A DNA stretch of 28,612 bases from the IMG/VR virus record IMGVR_UViG_3300006734_000030, positions 1 to 28,612 of that record; one strand, 5' to 3'. Below are positions 1 through 6,341 of the stretch, piece by piece. Source of the DNA: a virus. A program made the translations under genes and the position numbers. Positions within the stretch are counted from its first letter, which is position 1, and each line of letters starts with the position of its first letter. Under the pieces are notes generated by a model. That model ran no database searches. It saw only the letters and a list, made by a program, of their open reading frames with translations, and was not told the DNA's origin.

Positions 1-1
1 A

Positions 2-301
2 GTGAAGTATTACAGTACAGATAACAAGCTATTTGATAGCAACGGGAAACCATACGACCCACAGGAAGTAGCGGATAAAATACGTAAAGCTAAAGCACAA
101 AAAATACAACAGATGCAGGACACCTACGGATATGTATTTTGTGAAGACTGCGGGCGTAATGATTGCCTTCCTGTTGATTGTAGCCATGATCTACCAGTTA
201 AGAAATGCAAAGAAACACGGCAGGTAGAACTAGCATGGGATATAAACAACATTACAATGCGTGGTAGACGTTGCCATGCTAAACACGATAAACTGTATTG
301 A
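2..301 (+). CDS. HNH-like zinc-binding protein (5' end may lie outside window)
   Basis: About 99 aa if it starts at the GTG at position 2; since the frame is open to the window edge, the true start may be further upstream. A lysine-rich helical N-terminus (residues 20-40) is followed by a CxxC pair (C47, C50), a D-C-S-H segment (H62), an N-rich turn (N82, N83) and a C-H-x2-H end (C91, H92, H95). This spacing resembles compact HNH endonucleases and NinG-type phage proteins, in which the Cys pairs bind zinc and the His residues act on DNA. It lies upstream of small conserved phage genes and the terminase module, where HNH proteins are common and can assist DNA packaging. The family is inferred from cysteine/histidine spacing only; a non-catalytic zinc protein is possible. 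Confidence 0.5.
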   Translation: MKYYSTDNKLFDSNGKPYDPQEVADKIRKAKAQKIQQMQDTYGYVFCEDCGRNDCLPVDCSHDLPVKKCKETRQVELAWDINNITMRGRRCHAKHDKLY

Positions 302-304
302 TAG

Positions 305-342
305 GTGTTCATTATTTTGATATGTTCAAGAAACGTGAACAC
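305..342. repeat. Inverted repeat, possible operator or hairpin
   Basis: GTGTTCA (305-311) and TGTTCA (323-328) are both complementary to TGAACAC (336-342). The inner pair gives a 6-bp stem with a 7-nt loop (329-335). It lies just downstream of the HNH-like gene and upstream of the small membrane ORF at 368. No T-run follows, so it is not a clear terminator. A protein-binding site with three half-sites is possible. Confidence 0.3.
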
Positions 343-367
343 TGTAAAAAACTAAACTGTATTAACT

Positions 368-535
368 ATGGAAGAAGTAATTGGGATTATAATGGCAGGT
401 ATTTTATACCTGTTCATATTCTATGCCACATGGTCTGATATGGCTAGTGAATCTAATGACCAAATAGAATGCATAGAGGGTAGGGTAATATACCAGCCCG
501 ATACTACTACTAGCTACGTAAAAATTGAACCATGA
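368..535 (+). CDS. Small single-span membrane protein
   Basis: A 55-aa ORF starting at ATG 368. Residues 4-20 (V-I-G-I-I-M-A-G-I-L-Y-L-F-I-F-Y-A) form a hydrophobic stretch long enough for one transmembrane helix, followed by an acidic, Asn/Ser-rich segment. Its stop overlaps the next start (ATGA at 532-535), the junction style used throughout the window, which supports it being translated. I do not recognise a family. Confidence 0.45.
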   Translation: MEEVIGIIMAGILYLFIFYATWSDMASESNDQIECIEGRVIYQPDTTTSYVKIEP

Positions 536-800
536 AACGAACAATATTTAAAGGCCAGCATATGAGCTGGTTCCCGTGGCCAAATAGGTTAAAAGGTATA
601 AGGCAGTAACTATTGAGTTTAGTGCTATTCATGGTATTGATGTAGGTGTTTACACAAAAGATAATAGGCATTATGACCTAAAGGGATGGCAACTACCCGA
701 TAACGCATACATAGGCACAGGCTGGATGATAAGCCCGTGGTTTGGAGGTCAGGAAACAGCACAAAAAAAGATGGTATTCAATATTGAGCATAAAATTTAG
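532..800 (+). pseudogene. Frameshifted small gene
   Basis: The ATG at 532 opens a short frame (MKRTIFKGQHMSWFPWPNRLKG...) that stops at 609. The -1 frame is open from 590 to the TAG at 798-800 and encodes a convincing protein (YKAVTIEFSAIHGIDVG... ending NIEHKI) with no ATG near its beginning. Joining the two at the A-run 591-594 gives one continuous protein of about 90 aa. The N-terminal K-G-x-H pattern followed by a beta-strand-rich body recalls a small Bacteroidota protein family seen on phages and plasmids, but that is only an impression. A disabling indel, a sequencing error or recoding could explain it; the site is not a canonical slippery heptamer. Confidence 0.45.
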
Positions 801-812
801 TATATTTACACT

Positions 813-998
813 ATGAATAAGCTTCGCGCCATATGGTACTTACTACGTTCTACAAGTTGGATAGTAATAACAGCCCAAAAGGATTACGTAAGAACCTATG
901 CAGACGTACAGGACACCGATAGGGATGACATCATGGAACAGGTAAGTGAACTATATGCAGAAAGCCACGATTTACAAATAGAGTTCAGTGAGAATTAA
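813..998 (+). CDS. Hypothetical protein, 61 aa
   Basis: A small protein with a basic, aromatic N-terminal half (residues 1-28, containing I-W-Y-L-L and S-W-I-V-I-T-A) and an acidic C-terminal half rich in Asp and Glu. Its stop overlaps the start of the next gene (TAATG, 996-1000), suggesting translational coupling. A -7-like box (TATATTTAC, 801-809) ends 3 nt before the ATG. No family recognised. Confidence 0.55.
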   Translation: MNKLRAIWYLLRSTSWIVITAQKDYVRTYADVQDTDRDDIMEQVSELYAESHDLQIEFSEN

Positions 999-1246
999 TG
1001 GCAAAAGTAACGCGCAGCAATAGGGAAGGTAAAAAGTATAAGGTCACCTACCAAGGTAAAGACATACACTTTGGAGCCAGTGGTTACCGTATAAAGCCAG
1101 GCACACCTGCGGGTGATAGCTATTGCGCACGATCAGCAGGCATAAAAGGTGCAAGTGATAAATCTACACCTAACTACTGGGCAAGGCGGCTATGGGGATG
1201 TCAAGGCACTAAATCAGTAAAAAGCAAAGCACTAAAACTACCGTAA
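998..1246 (+). CDS. Conserved small basic phage protein
   Basis: An 82-aa, Lys/Arg/Gly-rich protein. The central part reads H-F-G-A-S-G-Y-R-I-K-P-G-T (residues 24-36), then D-S-Y-C-A-R-S (40-46), then P-N-Y-W-A-R-R-L-W-G-C (57-68). This set of motifs (a small beta hairpin, a Y-C-A-R-S motif and a final W-x-C) matches my recollection of a conserved but uncharacterised phage protein that commonly lies beside terminase genes. Both of its junctions are TAATG overlaps. The function is unknown; the basic charge suggests nucleic-acid binding. Confidence 0.6.
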   Translation: MAKVTRSNREGKKYKVTYQGKDIHFGASGYRIKPGTPAGDSYCARSAGIKGASDKSTPNYWARRLWGCQGTKSVKSKALKLP

Positions 1247-1374
1247 TGCCAATAAAAAGACGCAAAGGTGAAAACCTGAGAACATTTTTAAGCAGGTGCA
1301 TAAGAACCGAAGTAAGATCAGGTAAGCCACGTAGACAGGCAGCGGCTATTTGTTACAGTCAAATAAGGAAGTAA
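1246..1374 (+). CDS. Very small conserved phage protein, 42 aa
   Basis: Starts at ATG 1246, overlapping the previous stop (TAATG), and ends at TAA 1372-1374. The protein is highly basic and carries the pattern G-K-P-R-R-Q-A-A-A-I-C-Y-S (about residues 26-38) after a helix containing R-T-F-L-S-R-C-I. The G-K-P-x-x-Q-A-x-A-I-x-Y signature is widespread in tiny phage proteins of unknown function near terminase and head genes. The coupled start and the recognisable signature make it a credible gene despite its size. Confidence 0.65.
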   Translation: MPIKRRKGENLRTFLSRCIRTEVRSGKPRRQAAAICYSQIRK

Positions 1375-1386
1375 TGGCAAGCAGCC

Positions 1387-1394
1387 TAAATTTG
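1387..1394 (+). promoter_or_regulatory. TAnnTTTG-type -7 box before the ParB-like gene
   Basis: TAAATTTG at 1387-1394 matches the Bacteroidota -7 consensus exactly and ends 5 nt before the ATG at 1400. I see no TTTG at the expected 19-nt upstream distance. If used, transcription would start almost at the start codon, giving a nearly leaderless mRNA. Confidence 0.35.
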
Positions 1395-1399
1395 ATAAT

Positions 1400-1942
1400 A
1401 TGAAGCTATCAGACATAAAACCAAACCCAAACAACCCACGGGTAATAAAAGACGATAAGTTTAACAAGCTGGTGCAGTCTATTAAGGACTTCCCTAAGAT
1501 GCTTGAATTACGCCCTATGGTTATTAATGATGATAACATACTGCTAGGCGGTAACATGCGCTTAAAAGCCTTAAAAGAACTAGGATATACCGATATACCG
1601 GATGCATGGGTAAAGAAAGCCAGTGAACTTACAGGGGACGAACAACGGCAGTTTATTATTAAAGACAACGTAGGCTTTGGTGAATGGGATTGGGATATGC
1701 TGGCTAACGAATGGCATGCGCATGAGTTAAACGAGTGGGGTTTAACTATACACTCATTTGATGAAGATTTACAAGAACCAGATTTTGATGAATTGATTGG
1801 TGAGGATAAAAACAAGCCGCCAACAATGAAAATCACGTTTGATAGTCCTGAACAACTACAAAAGGCAGAAGTAGATATACGTGAATTGCTAGACCGTAAA
1901 TATGAAGGTGCTTATTTTTCAGTAAGTGCAGGTGAAATATGA
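1400..1942 (+). CDS. ParB-like nuclease-fold protein
   Basis: A 180-aa ParB N-terminal-like (ParB/sulfiredoxin fold) protein. The N-terminus reads K-L-S-D-I-K-P-N-P-N-N-P-R (residues 2-14), then a helix (K-L-V-Q-S-I-K-D-F-P), R-P-M-V-I-N-D-D-N-I-L-L-G-G-N-M-R (38-54) with GGNMR where ParB proteins have the GxRR/GERR nucleotide-binding loop, and then F-I-I-K-D-N-V-x-F-G-E-W-D-W-D (85-99). This is the phage subfamily often encoded next to DNA-modification enzymes or terminase, rather than a plasmid-partition ParB with a helix-turn-helix. Its stop overlaps the Mom-like gene by 4 nt. The role is unproven; nucleotide binding or a part in DNA modification or packaging is possible. Confidence 0.8.
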   Translation: MKLSDIKPNPNNPRVIKDDKFNKLVQSIKDFPKMLELRPMVINDDNILLGGNMRLKALKELGYTDIPDAWVKKASELTGDEQRQFIIKDNVGFGEWDWDMLANEWHAHELNEWGLTIHSFDEDLQEPDFDELIGEDKNKPPTMKITFDSPEQLQKAEVDIRELLDRKYEGAYFSVSAGEI

Positions 1943-2514
1943 GATTAGAGAAAGCATCACGAAAAGCTGTTGAGTATGCTTGCAGAAAGTATCATTACTC
2001 AAAAAATGCACCACCTAGGGCATATGACTTAGCTTTTAGTGTTTTTGTTGATAATTCCTTTTGTGGTGTTATTTGTTACGGAAGAGGCGCCACAAATAAC
2101 ATAGGAAGTCCATATGGTTTGACTAGTGGTGAATGTATAGAGTTGATTAGGGTAGCATTAAATGGAAAGCAAGAGATAACAAGTAAGGCTGTTGCTATAT
2201 CGCTTAAATTAATCAAAAAGTACGCTCCATTAATCAGATTGGTTGTTTCTTTTGCTGACCCAGAACAAAAACATACAGGTATTATTTATCAAGCCACAAA
2301 CTGGTACTACAATGGAAATACAATACCTGCCGATGAATATATTTATAACGGTGTAAGAATGCACGGTAGAACATATCGCTCAAAAGGTAAGCCAAATGGT
2401 GCCAAAAAAATAAAAGGAAGTAGTAAGTTTAGATATATTTACCCACTAGACAAAAGTTTAATACCTTTATGTAAATCATTAGCTAAACCATATCCAAAAG
2501 AAACAAGCGTTTAA
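1939..2514 (+). CDS. mom: Mom-like DNA adenine-modification protein
   Basis: A 191-aa protein resembling the Mom family (phage Mu Mom, a GNAT-fold enzyme that adds a carbamoylmethyl-type group to adenine N6 and so protects phage DNA from restriction). Visible landmarks are R-K-x-H-Y-S (16-21), G-V-I-C-Y-G-R-G-A (43-51), E-x-I-E-L-I-R-V-A-L-N-G-K (64-77), V-S-F-A-D-P-E-Q-x-H-T-G-x-I-Y-Q-A-T-N-W-Y (103-123), and a basic C-terminus. It overlaps the ParB-like gene by 4 nt (ATGA). The gene is visibly more A/T-rich than its neighbours, which suggests recent acquisition. The final 8 nt overlap a tRNA-like sequence. The family call is made from motif memory; the substrate group and target motif are unknown. 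Confidence 0.75.
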   Translation: MRLEKASRKAVEYACRKYHYSKNAPPRAYDLAFSVFVDNSFCGVICYGRGATNNIGSPYGLTSGECIELIRVALNGKQEITSKAVAISLKLIKKYAPLIRLVVSFADPEQKHTGIIYQATNWYYNGNTIPADEYIYNGVRMHGRTYRSKGKPNGAKKIKGSSKFRYIYPLDKSLIPLCKSLAKPYPKETSV

Positions 2515-2578
2515 AGCATAGTGGCGATGCACTGTATTACCAATACAGAGAGGGCAGTTCGATTCTGACCTAAACGCT
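2507..2578 (+). tRNA. tRNA-Gly-like RNA, anticodon ACC (atypical)
   Basis: A cloverleaf can be drawn by hand. The acceptor GCGTTTA (2507-2513) pairs perfectly with TAAACGC (2571-2577). The D stem is GCAT/ATGC (2516-2519, 2527-2530) with GG in its loop. The anticodon stem CTGTA/TACAG (2532-2536, 2544-2548) is perfect with loop TTACCAA, and the T loop is TTCGATT (2558-2564). Bacterial glycine identity elements are present: G1-C72, C2-G71, G3-C70, C35, C36 and discriminator U73 (T2578). Oddities are A instead of U8, one G-A mismatch in the T stem, an extra C (2570) between T stem and acceptor, A34 at the wobble position, no encoded CCA, and overlap with the mom stop. It could be a working tRNA, a decaying one or a tRNA mimic. 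Confidence 0.45.
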
Positions 2579-2594
2579 CAAAAGATAGCAATCT

Positions 2595-2942
2595 ATGGCA
2601 TACAAGACAAGCGAGTTAAAACTTCAGGCATTAGAAGCAATAGAGAAACACAAGCTGTTTTTTATTGAAGATGTAGTAGGTTTTTTACCCTGTGCGCGGT
2701 CAACGTTCTTTGAACACTTCTCGGACGAATCGGACTACCGTAAAGAGATAGATGATGCACTAAATAAAAACCGCATTGAAGTAAAGGCCAGCATGCGTAG
2801 TAAATGGTATAAAAGCAAAGCATCAGCATTACAACTGGCACTATACAAGTTAATCTGTACACCAGAGGAACGCAGGGCATTAAGTATGCAGCATCAGGAA
2901 ATATCAGCAGAAGTTACAACCCGTCAACTAATAATAGAGTAA
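2595..2942 (+). CDS. Terminase small subunit-like protein
   Basis: A 115-aa protein beginning at ATG 2595. It resembles the short small-terminase family of Bacteroidota phages: K-T-S-E-L-K-L-Q-A-L-E-A-I-E-K-H-K-L-F-F-I-E-D-V-V-G-F-L-P-C (4-33), S-T-F-F-x-H (36-41), S-M-R-S-K-W-Y-K-S (66-74), and a C-terminal helix with L-Y-K-L-I-C-T-P-E-E-R-R-A-L-S (82-97). The N-terminal segment looks like a helix-turn-helix, fitting recognition of the packaging site. It lies one 34-codon ORF upstream of the large terminase, the usual arrangement. Its stop overlaps the next ATG (TAATG). Confidence 0.75.
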   Translation: MAYKTSELKLQALEAIEKHKLFFIEDVVGFLPCARSTFFEHFSDESDYRKEIDDALNKNRIEVKASMRSKWYKSKASALQLALYKLICTPEERRALSMQHQEISAEVTTRQLIIE

Positions 2943-3046
2943 TGAAACTACTAACACTAGTAATAACAGGCTTCATATTATTCTGGTATCTTTGTATTGC
3001 AGCCATAGGGCTGTATCAACTAGTATATGAGAATAAAAGCCAATAG
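2942..3046 (+). CDS. Tiny membrane protein, 34 aa
   Basis: An ORF from ATG 2942 to TAG 3044-3046, coupled to the small terminase stop (TAATG). Residues 3-27 are almost wholly hydrophobic (LLTLVITGFILFWYL, then CIAAIGLYQLV), predicting one transmembrane helix with a short charged tail. It overlaps the start of the large terminase by 20 nt. No family recognised; the coupled start is the main support. Confidence 0.4.
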   Translation: MKLLTLVITGFILFWYLCIAAIGLYQLVYENKSQ

Positions 3047-4301
3047 CGTATATAAGCCCCTATTCAACAATACAGACCGATATTTAGTATTAAAGGGTAG
3101 TGCAGGTAGCGGTAAGAGCGTATTCGCCAGCCAAAAGACCATAGTACGTTGCATAACAGAGCAAGAGCATAGGTTGCTGGTTATACGTAAGGTAGCACGA
3201 ACACTAAAGGAATCCGTAGTACAGGAACTAATCAACCGAATCAATGAACTAGGCATAGGCCACGAGTTCACATATAACAGAAGTGAGCATAAATTTACCC
3301 ATAGCCTAACAGGCAACGAAATATTGTGCATGGGTTTAGATGACCCTGAGAAAATAAAGTCAATAAGCGGCATTACGTCCATTTGGGTAGAGGAGGCAAC
3401 CGAGTTAAGTAAGGAAGACTTTAGCCAGCTAGACACCCGTTTACGTGGACACACGGCCAACTACAAACAGATAATACTGTCATTCAACCCTGTTGATGTT
3501 CACCACTGGATCAAAGACTACTTTTTTGACCAGCAATGGCCACAGTCAGGCCTAAATAGAACGTTACTAGAAACCACATGGCGCGATAATGAGTTTTTAG
3601 ATGACGACTACAAGCGCGTGTTAATGGCTAAGGCTAACATAAGCAAGAACCATTACCAAGTTTACTACTTAGGGGAATGGGGTAAGCCAGAGGTACTAAA
3701 TCCGTTTATGAGCGCATACGACAGCGCAAAGCACGAGGCAAGCGTAACCCTCCAGCCAGACCGCCCGATAATAATGAGTGTTGACTTTAACATAGATCCC
3801 TTTTGTGTCAACTTTGCCCATGTGTATAGCGATTCAGACGGTGACCATTGCCACGTGTTTGATGAGATAAGTATTTACAAGGGTAGCATACCGGAACTAG
3901 CCGACAGGGTACGCGATAGGTACGGGGACTACCTGTACTACATGGAAGTAACGGGCGATAGAAGTGGAACAAATAGAACACTAGGCCGCGATAATCAAAG
4001 CTACTTCCAGCAATTGCAAAACGAATTAGGGCTAAGTAGGAACCAGTTCAAGCTACCACCAAACCCAACACATAAGAAAAGCAGGGCACATTGCAACTAT
4101 GTTTTATTTCACCACCCCGACTTTAAGATTAACCCGCAAACATGCCCGCAAACGGTATTTGACATGCAGACGGTTGAGTACGCTAATGATAAGATAGTAA
4201 AAAGCAACAGGGCAAAAGATGAGCAACGTGCAGACCACTTGGATAACGTGCGCTACTTAATAAATACCTATTTGCGTAACTATGCTATCGGTAAATTTTA
4301 G
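3027..4301 (+). CDS. terL: Terminase large subunit (packaging ATPase/nuclease)
   Basis: A 424-aa PBSX-type large terminase, the motor that pumps DNA into the procapsid and cuts concatemers. The ATPase domain shows Walker A GSAGSGKS (24-31), an adenine-region R-K-V-A-R-T-L-K-E-S (54-63), Walker B S-I-W-V-E-E-A-T-E (118-126, acidic pair 122-123) and coupling motif L-S-F-N-P (151-155). The RNase H-fold nuclease domain begins near 245 with S-V-D-F (D253), then T-G-D (D311) and a C-terminal D-H-L-D (403-406), the expected acidic triad. The length is normal for this family. It follows the small terminase, but the portal gene is nearly 15 kb away, which is unusual. Confidence 0.95.
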   Translation: MRIKANSVYKPLFNNTDRYLVLKGSAGSGKSVFASQKTIVRCITEQEHRLLVIRKVARTLKESVVQELINRINELGIGHEFTYNRSEHKFTHSLTGNEILCMGLDDPEKIKSISGITSIWVEEATELSKEDFSQLDTRLRGHTANYKQIILSFNPVDVHHWIKDYFFDQQWPQSGLNRTLLETTWRDNEFLDDDYKRVLMAKANISKNHYQVYYLGEWGKPEVLNPFMSAYDSAKHEASVTLQPDRPIIMSVDFNIDPFCVNFAHVYSDSDGDHCHVFDEISIYKGSIPELADRVRDRYGDYLYYMEVTGDRSGTNRTLGRDNQSYFQQLQNELGLSRNQFKLPPNPTHKKSRAHCNYVLFHHPDFKINPQTCPQTVFDMQTVEYANDKIVKSNRAKDEQRADHLDNVRYLINTYLRNYAIGKF

Positions 4302-4313
4302 TAATTTAGTAGT

Positions 4314-4871
4314 ATGATTCCACTAAGAAACCACGAGTTTAACCACGGGGTAATGAAGGGCTTTTACCAATACTTCAAGATATATTCAAAAGACCCTATT
4401 TACCAAAATGAGAAACTAATGAATAGGGCGGTATTACAATCGTCGTATGATGTTCCTGAGTTTCTGAGGCACCTTATAATTAGATACAGGCCTAAGTTTC
4501 ACTACCAGATATACGACATTTACACCGATGCACTTTTACTCAGATTGCTGTACCCTCAATTAGTTGAATTAAATAAAGACGTAAATGTTATTAATGCGGA
4601 ACTATATCCATTGAGCAGGGTTGACGATCTTGCGTTAAGACACACTAGGGATGCAGACGATAGGCGTAAATACAGGTTCATTAACAATATACACCAAATG
4701 TACGCATCAAATGACCCTACTTGGTCAATAACCGCACTGTCAAACATAGTTAAGAATAGTTTTTTTGAAGCACTAGAAACTAACTTTGGTTCACAAGATA
4801 GATGTGAGGCGTATGCTATTGAGGATGTCAGCCAGCAATTCAAAAAACAGCTTGAAATATTAGGCGAATAA
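4314..4871 (+). CDS. Hypothetical protein, 185 aa
   Basis: A mostly helical, charged protein with many Tyr, Arg and Asp residues and no membrane segment or cysteine cluster. Notable stretches are H-G-V-M-K-G-F-Y-Q-Y-F-K-I-Y (11-24), L-R-H-L-I-I-R-Y-R-P-K-F-H-Y-Q-I-Y-D-I-Y (51-70) and a final helix ending in Q-F-K-K-Q-L-E-I-L. It sits directly after the large terminase with a 12-nt gap containing a -7-like TAATTTAG. Its location between terminase and tail genes suggests a morphogenesis role, but no family was recognised. Confidence 0.7.
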   Translation: MIPLRNHEFNHGVMKGFYQYFKIYSKDPIYQNEKLMNRAVLQSSYDVPEFLRHLIIRYRPKFHYQIYDIYTDALLLRLLYPQLVELNKDVNVINAELYPLSRVDDLALRHTRDADDRRKYRFINNIHQMYASNDPTWSITALSNIVKNSFFEALETNFGSQDRCEAYAIEDVSQQFKKQLEILGE

Positions 4872-4887
4872 TTCGTATTTTTACATT

Positions 4888-5244
4888 ATGAGTTGTCCAA
4901 GTTACATAAATACAAAGCCGGTGCCGGTATGCTGCGATACGCTAACCATAGGCACTATAACAGCCCTTAACACAGATGTAAAGGTTTACATTACTAAAGC
5001 CAATGGAGCGCGTATAGTGCAGGAAACCACCAGTAGCGCGGCAGGATTGGTAACACTGGATATGACCGACCCCGAAAGTGAGTTCTACAATGAATATGAC
5101 GGGCTATATCTGGTAAGCATAGGTACAGACCTAAACAACCTATACACTATTACTATTGGCAGCGAAACTAATACGGTAGTGGGCTTTAAGGTCAACAACT
5201 ACAAGGGTAACGATACAACAACCTTTACACTGGAGGCAGCATGA
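4888..5244 (+). CDS. Probable small beta-rich structural protein
   Basis: A 118-aa protein dominated by alternating polar and hydrophobic residues, Thr, Gly, Asn and Val, as in beta-sandwich virion proteins. Four N-terminal cysteines lie in C3 and C15-C16 (PVCCD) among a short N-terminal region. Segments such as V-K-V-Y-I-T-K-A-N-G (31-40), G-L-Y-L-V-S-I-G-T-D (71-80) and Y-T-I-T-I-G-S look like strands. The start is preceded by TATTTTTA (4876-4883). It overlaps the next ORF by 4 nt. A decoration or tail-associated role is a guess. Confidence 0.65.
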   Translation: MSCPSYINTKPVPVCCDTLTIGTITALNTDVKVYITKANGARIVQETTSSAAGLVTLDMTDPESEFYNEYDGLYLVSIGTDLNNLYTITIGSETNTVVGFKVNNYKGNDTTTFTLEAA

Positions 5245-5501
5245 TAGCAGCAATATATATATCGGGAGTAGTGGTTTCATTATACACATCGGTATGTGTT
5301 GTAAATGGAATGAGAAATGCATGGCATGTTGTAAATCACTGCGATTACTATGATTCCTATCCGCAACATAAGCTTGATAGGGCTATATTTTATACCAACT
5401 GTATTTTTTCGTGGATTAGCTTTATTAGCCTGCTTATTGTCTATTGGGATAAACAAGTGCATTCATTCTTTAAACCCTTCTATAAATACGGCAAGAAGTG
5501 A
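5241..5501 (+). CDS. Two-span membrane protein
   Basis: An 86-aa ORF overlapping the previous stop (ATGA at 5241-5244). Hydrophobic stretches lie at about 2-20 (IAAIYISGVVVSLYTSVCVV) and 50-68 (FYTNCIFSWISFISLLIVYW), with a charged loop between them and a basic tail (KYGKK), so two transmembrane helices are likely. It is followed by another membrane protein whose GTG start lies inside its last codons. Together they may act on the host membrane, but no family is recognised. Confidence 0.65.
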   Translation: MIAAIYISGVVVSLYTSVCVVNGMRNAWHVVNHCDYYDSYPQHKLDRAIFYTNCIFSWISFISLLIVYWDKQVHSFFKPFYKYGKK

Positions 5502-5770
5502 TAACAACGCTAGTATTAAACAGCTTAATTTGTTGGGGTATATACTACGCTACTTTCCCCGGCATGGTATTACACCCGATAGCAAAGAAAGCAGCGGAGA
5601 ACTTACCTGAGTGGATTACAAACCCGTTATTTGACTGTATCTACTGCATGGCATCCGTTCACAGTTACCTATTCTTTACTTTAGACTTACCTTTGTATTA
5701 CTGGCCTTTATACGTATTCGCGTTATGTGGCCTGAATGGATGGACTAAAAACTTATTCGATGTTGAGTAG
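5498..5770 (+). CDS. Membrane protein with C-x2-C motif
   Basis: A 90-aa ORF with GTG start at 5498, overlapping the preceding stop by 4 nt. It has hydrophobic segments at 4-24 and 60-80 and the motif P-L-F-D-C-I-Y-C-M-A-S-V (43-54). A short membrane protein with a D-C-x2-C-M-A-S motif is, from memory, recurrent in phages of Bacteroidota; its function is unknown. It could belong to a lysis or exclusion function together with the upstream membrane protein. It overlaps the chaperone gene by 11 nt. Confidence 0.65.
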   Translation: MITTLVLNSLICWGIYYATFPGMVLHPIAKKAAENLPEWITNPLFDCIYCMASVHSYLFFTLDLPLYYWPLYVFALCGLNGWTKNLFDVE

Positions 5771-6341
5771 GATTAAACAACTATGGCATAAAGCCCAAGC
5801 TAAAAAGGGCATACACAAGTCAGGCAAGCGCGTTAAATACGCCTTTAGCGTAGGCGTAAGGGATTATTACCAGCTAGTTAATGACCTAGACCTGCCGGAG
5901 AAACGTTTTGCCTACCTACGCCACTACTACCATGAAATGCAGATGCGTATGAGTAAGGAGGTGCTATTGCAGTTTGTTGAGGCCATGAAAAAGGCCGTTA
6001 ACCCCGAAAAGGGCAAAGCGGTTGAATTGGGCAAGGTGGATAGGCTACTTGATGAAATTAAAGACCGTACTGAGTGGCTATTTGAGCCTGACAGCTTATA
6101 TAGGCTTGCCAGTGTAGTTTACTTTACCATGGATGAGGATATCACCGACTATGACGAAAAGCTAAACGAGGCAAAGGTAAAGGCGTTCAAAAAAAAAGGC
6201 ATGTTATCCCATTTCTTACAGACGCTCACGGACGAACAGAGCGGCTTATTCAATTTATCACCAGACGCTTTAAAGACCTATTCAGATCAGGTAATGGAAC
6301 TAAGCAGAAAACAATTAGATTTCGCAGGGCAGAGCAAGTAA
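5760..6341 (+). CDS. Tail assembly chaperone, G-like short product
   Basis: A 193-aa protein from the ATG at 5760 (MLSRIKQLWHK...), preferred over the upstream ATG at 5736 because it gives an 11-nt overlap with the preceding gene instead of 35. It is helical, Lys/Glu/Asp-rich and has no catalytic motifs. Its position just upstream of the tape measure, together with the A9 slippery run at codons 144-146 and an open -1 frame beyond it, identifies it as the gpG-type tail assembly chaperone that coats the tape measure during tail assembly. The zero-frame C-terminal part (residues 147-193) is replaced in the frameshift product. Sequence similarity to known chaperones was not checked. Confidence 0.75.
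   Translation: MLSRIKQLWHKAQAKKGIHKSGKRVKYAFSVGVRDYYQLVNDLDLPEKRFAYLRHYYHEMQMRMSKEVLLQFVEAMKKAVNPEKGKAVELGKVDRLLDEIKDRTEWLFEPDSLYRLASVVYFTMDEDITDYDEKLNEAKVKAFKKKGMLSHFLQTLTDEQSGLFNLSPDALKTYSDQVMELSRKQLDFAGQSK

Noticed and set aside
1318-1836. 172-codon open frame on the minus strand
   Set aside because: It is opposite the ParB-like gene, its translation is Ser/Leu/Pro-rich without motifs, and no other minus-strand gene exists.
5350-5610. 86-codon + strand open frame (MIPIRNISLIG...)
   Set aside because: It overlaps two better membrane-protein genes whose starts and stops interlock by ATGA/GTGA.
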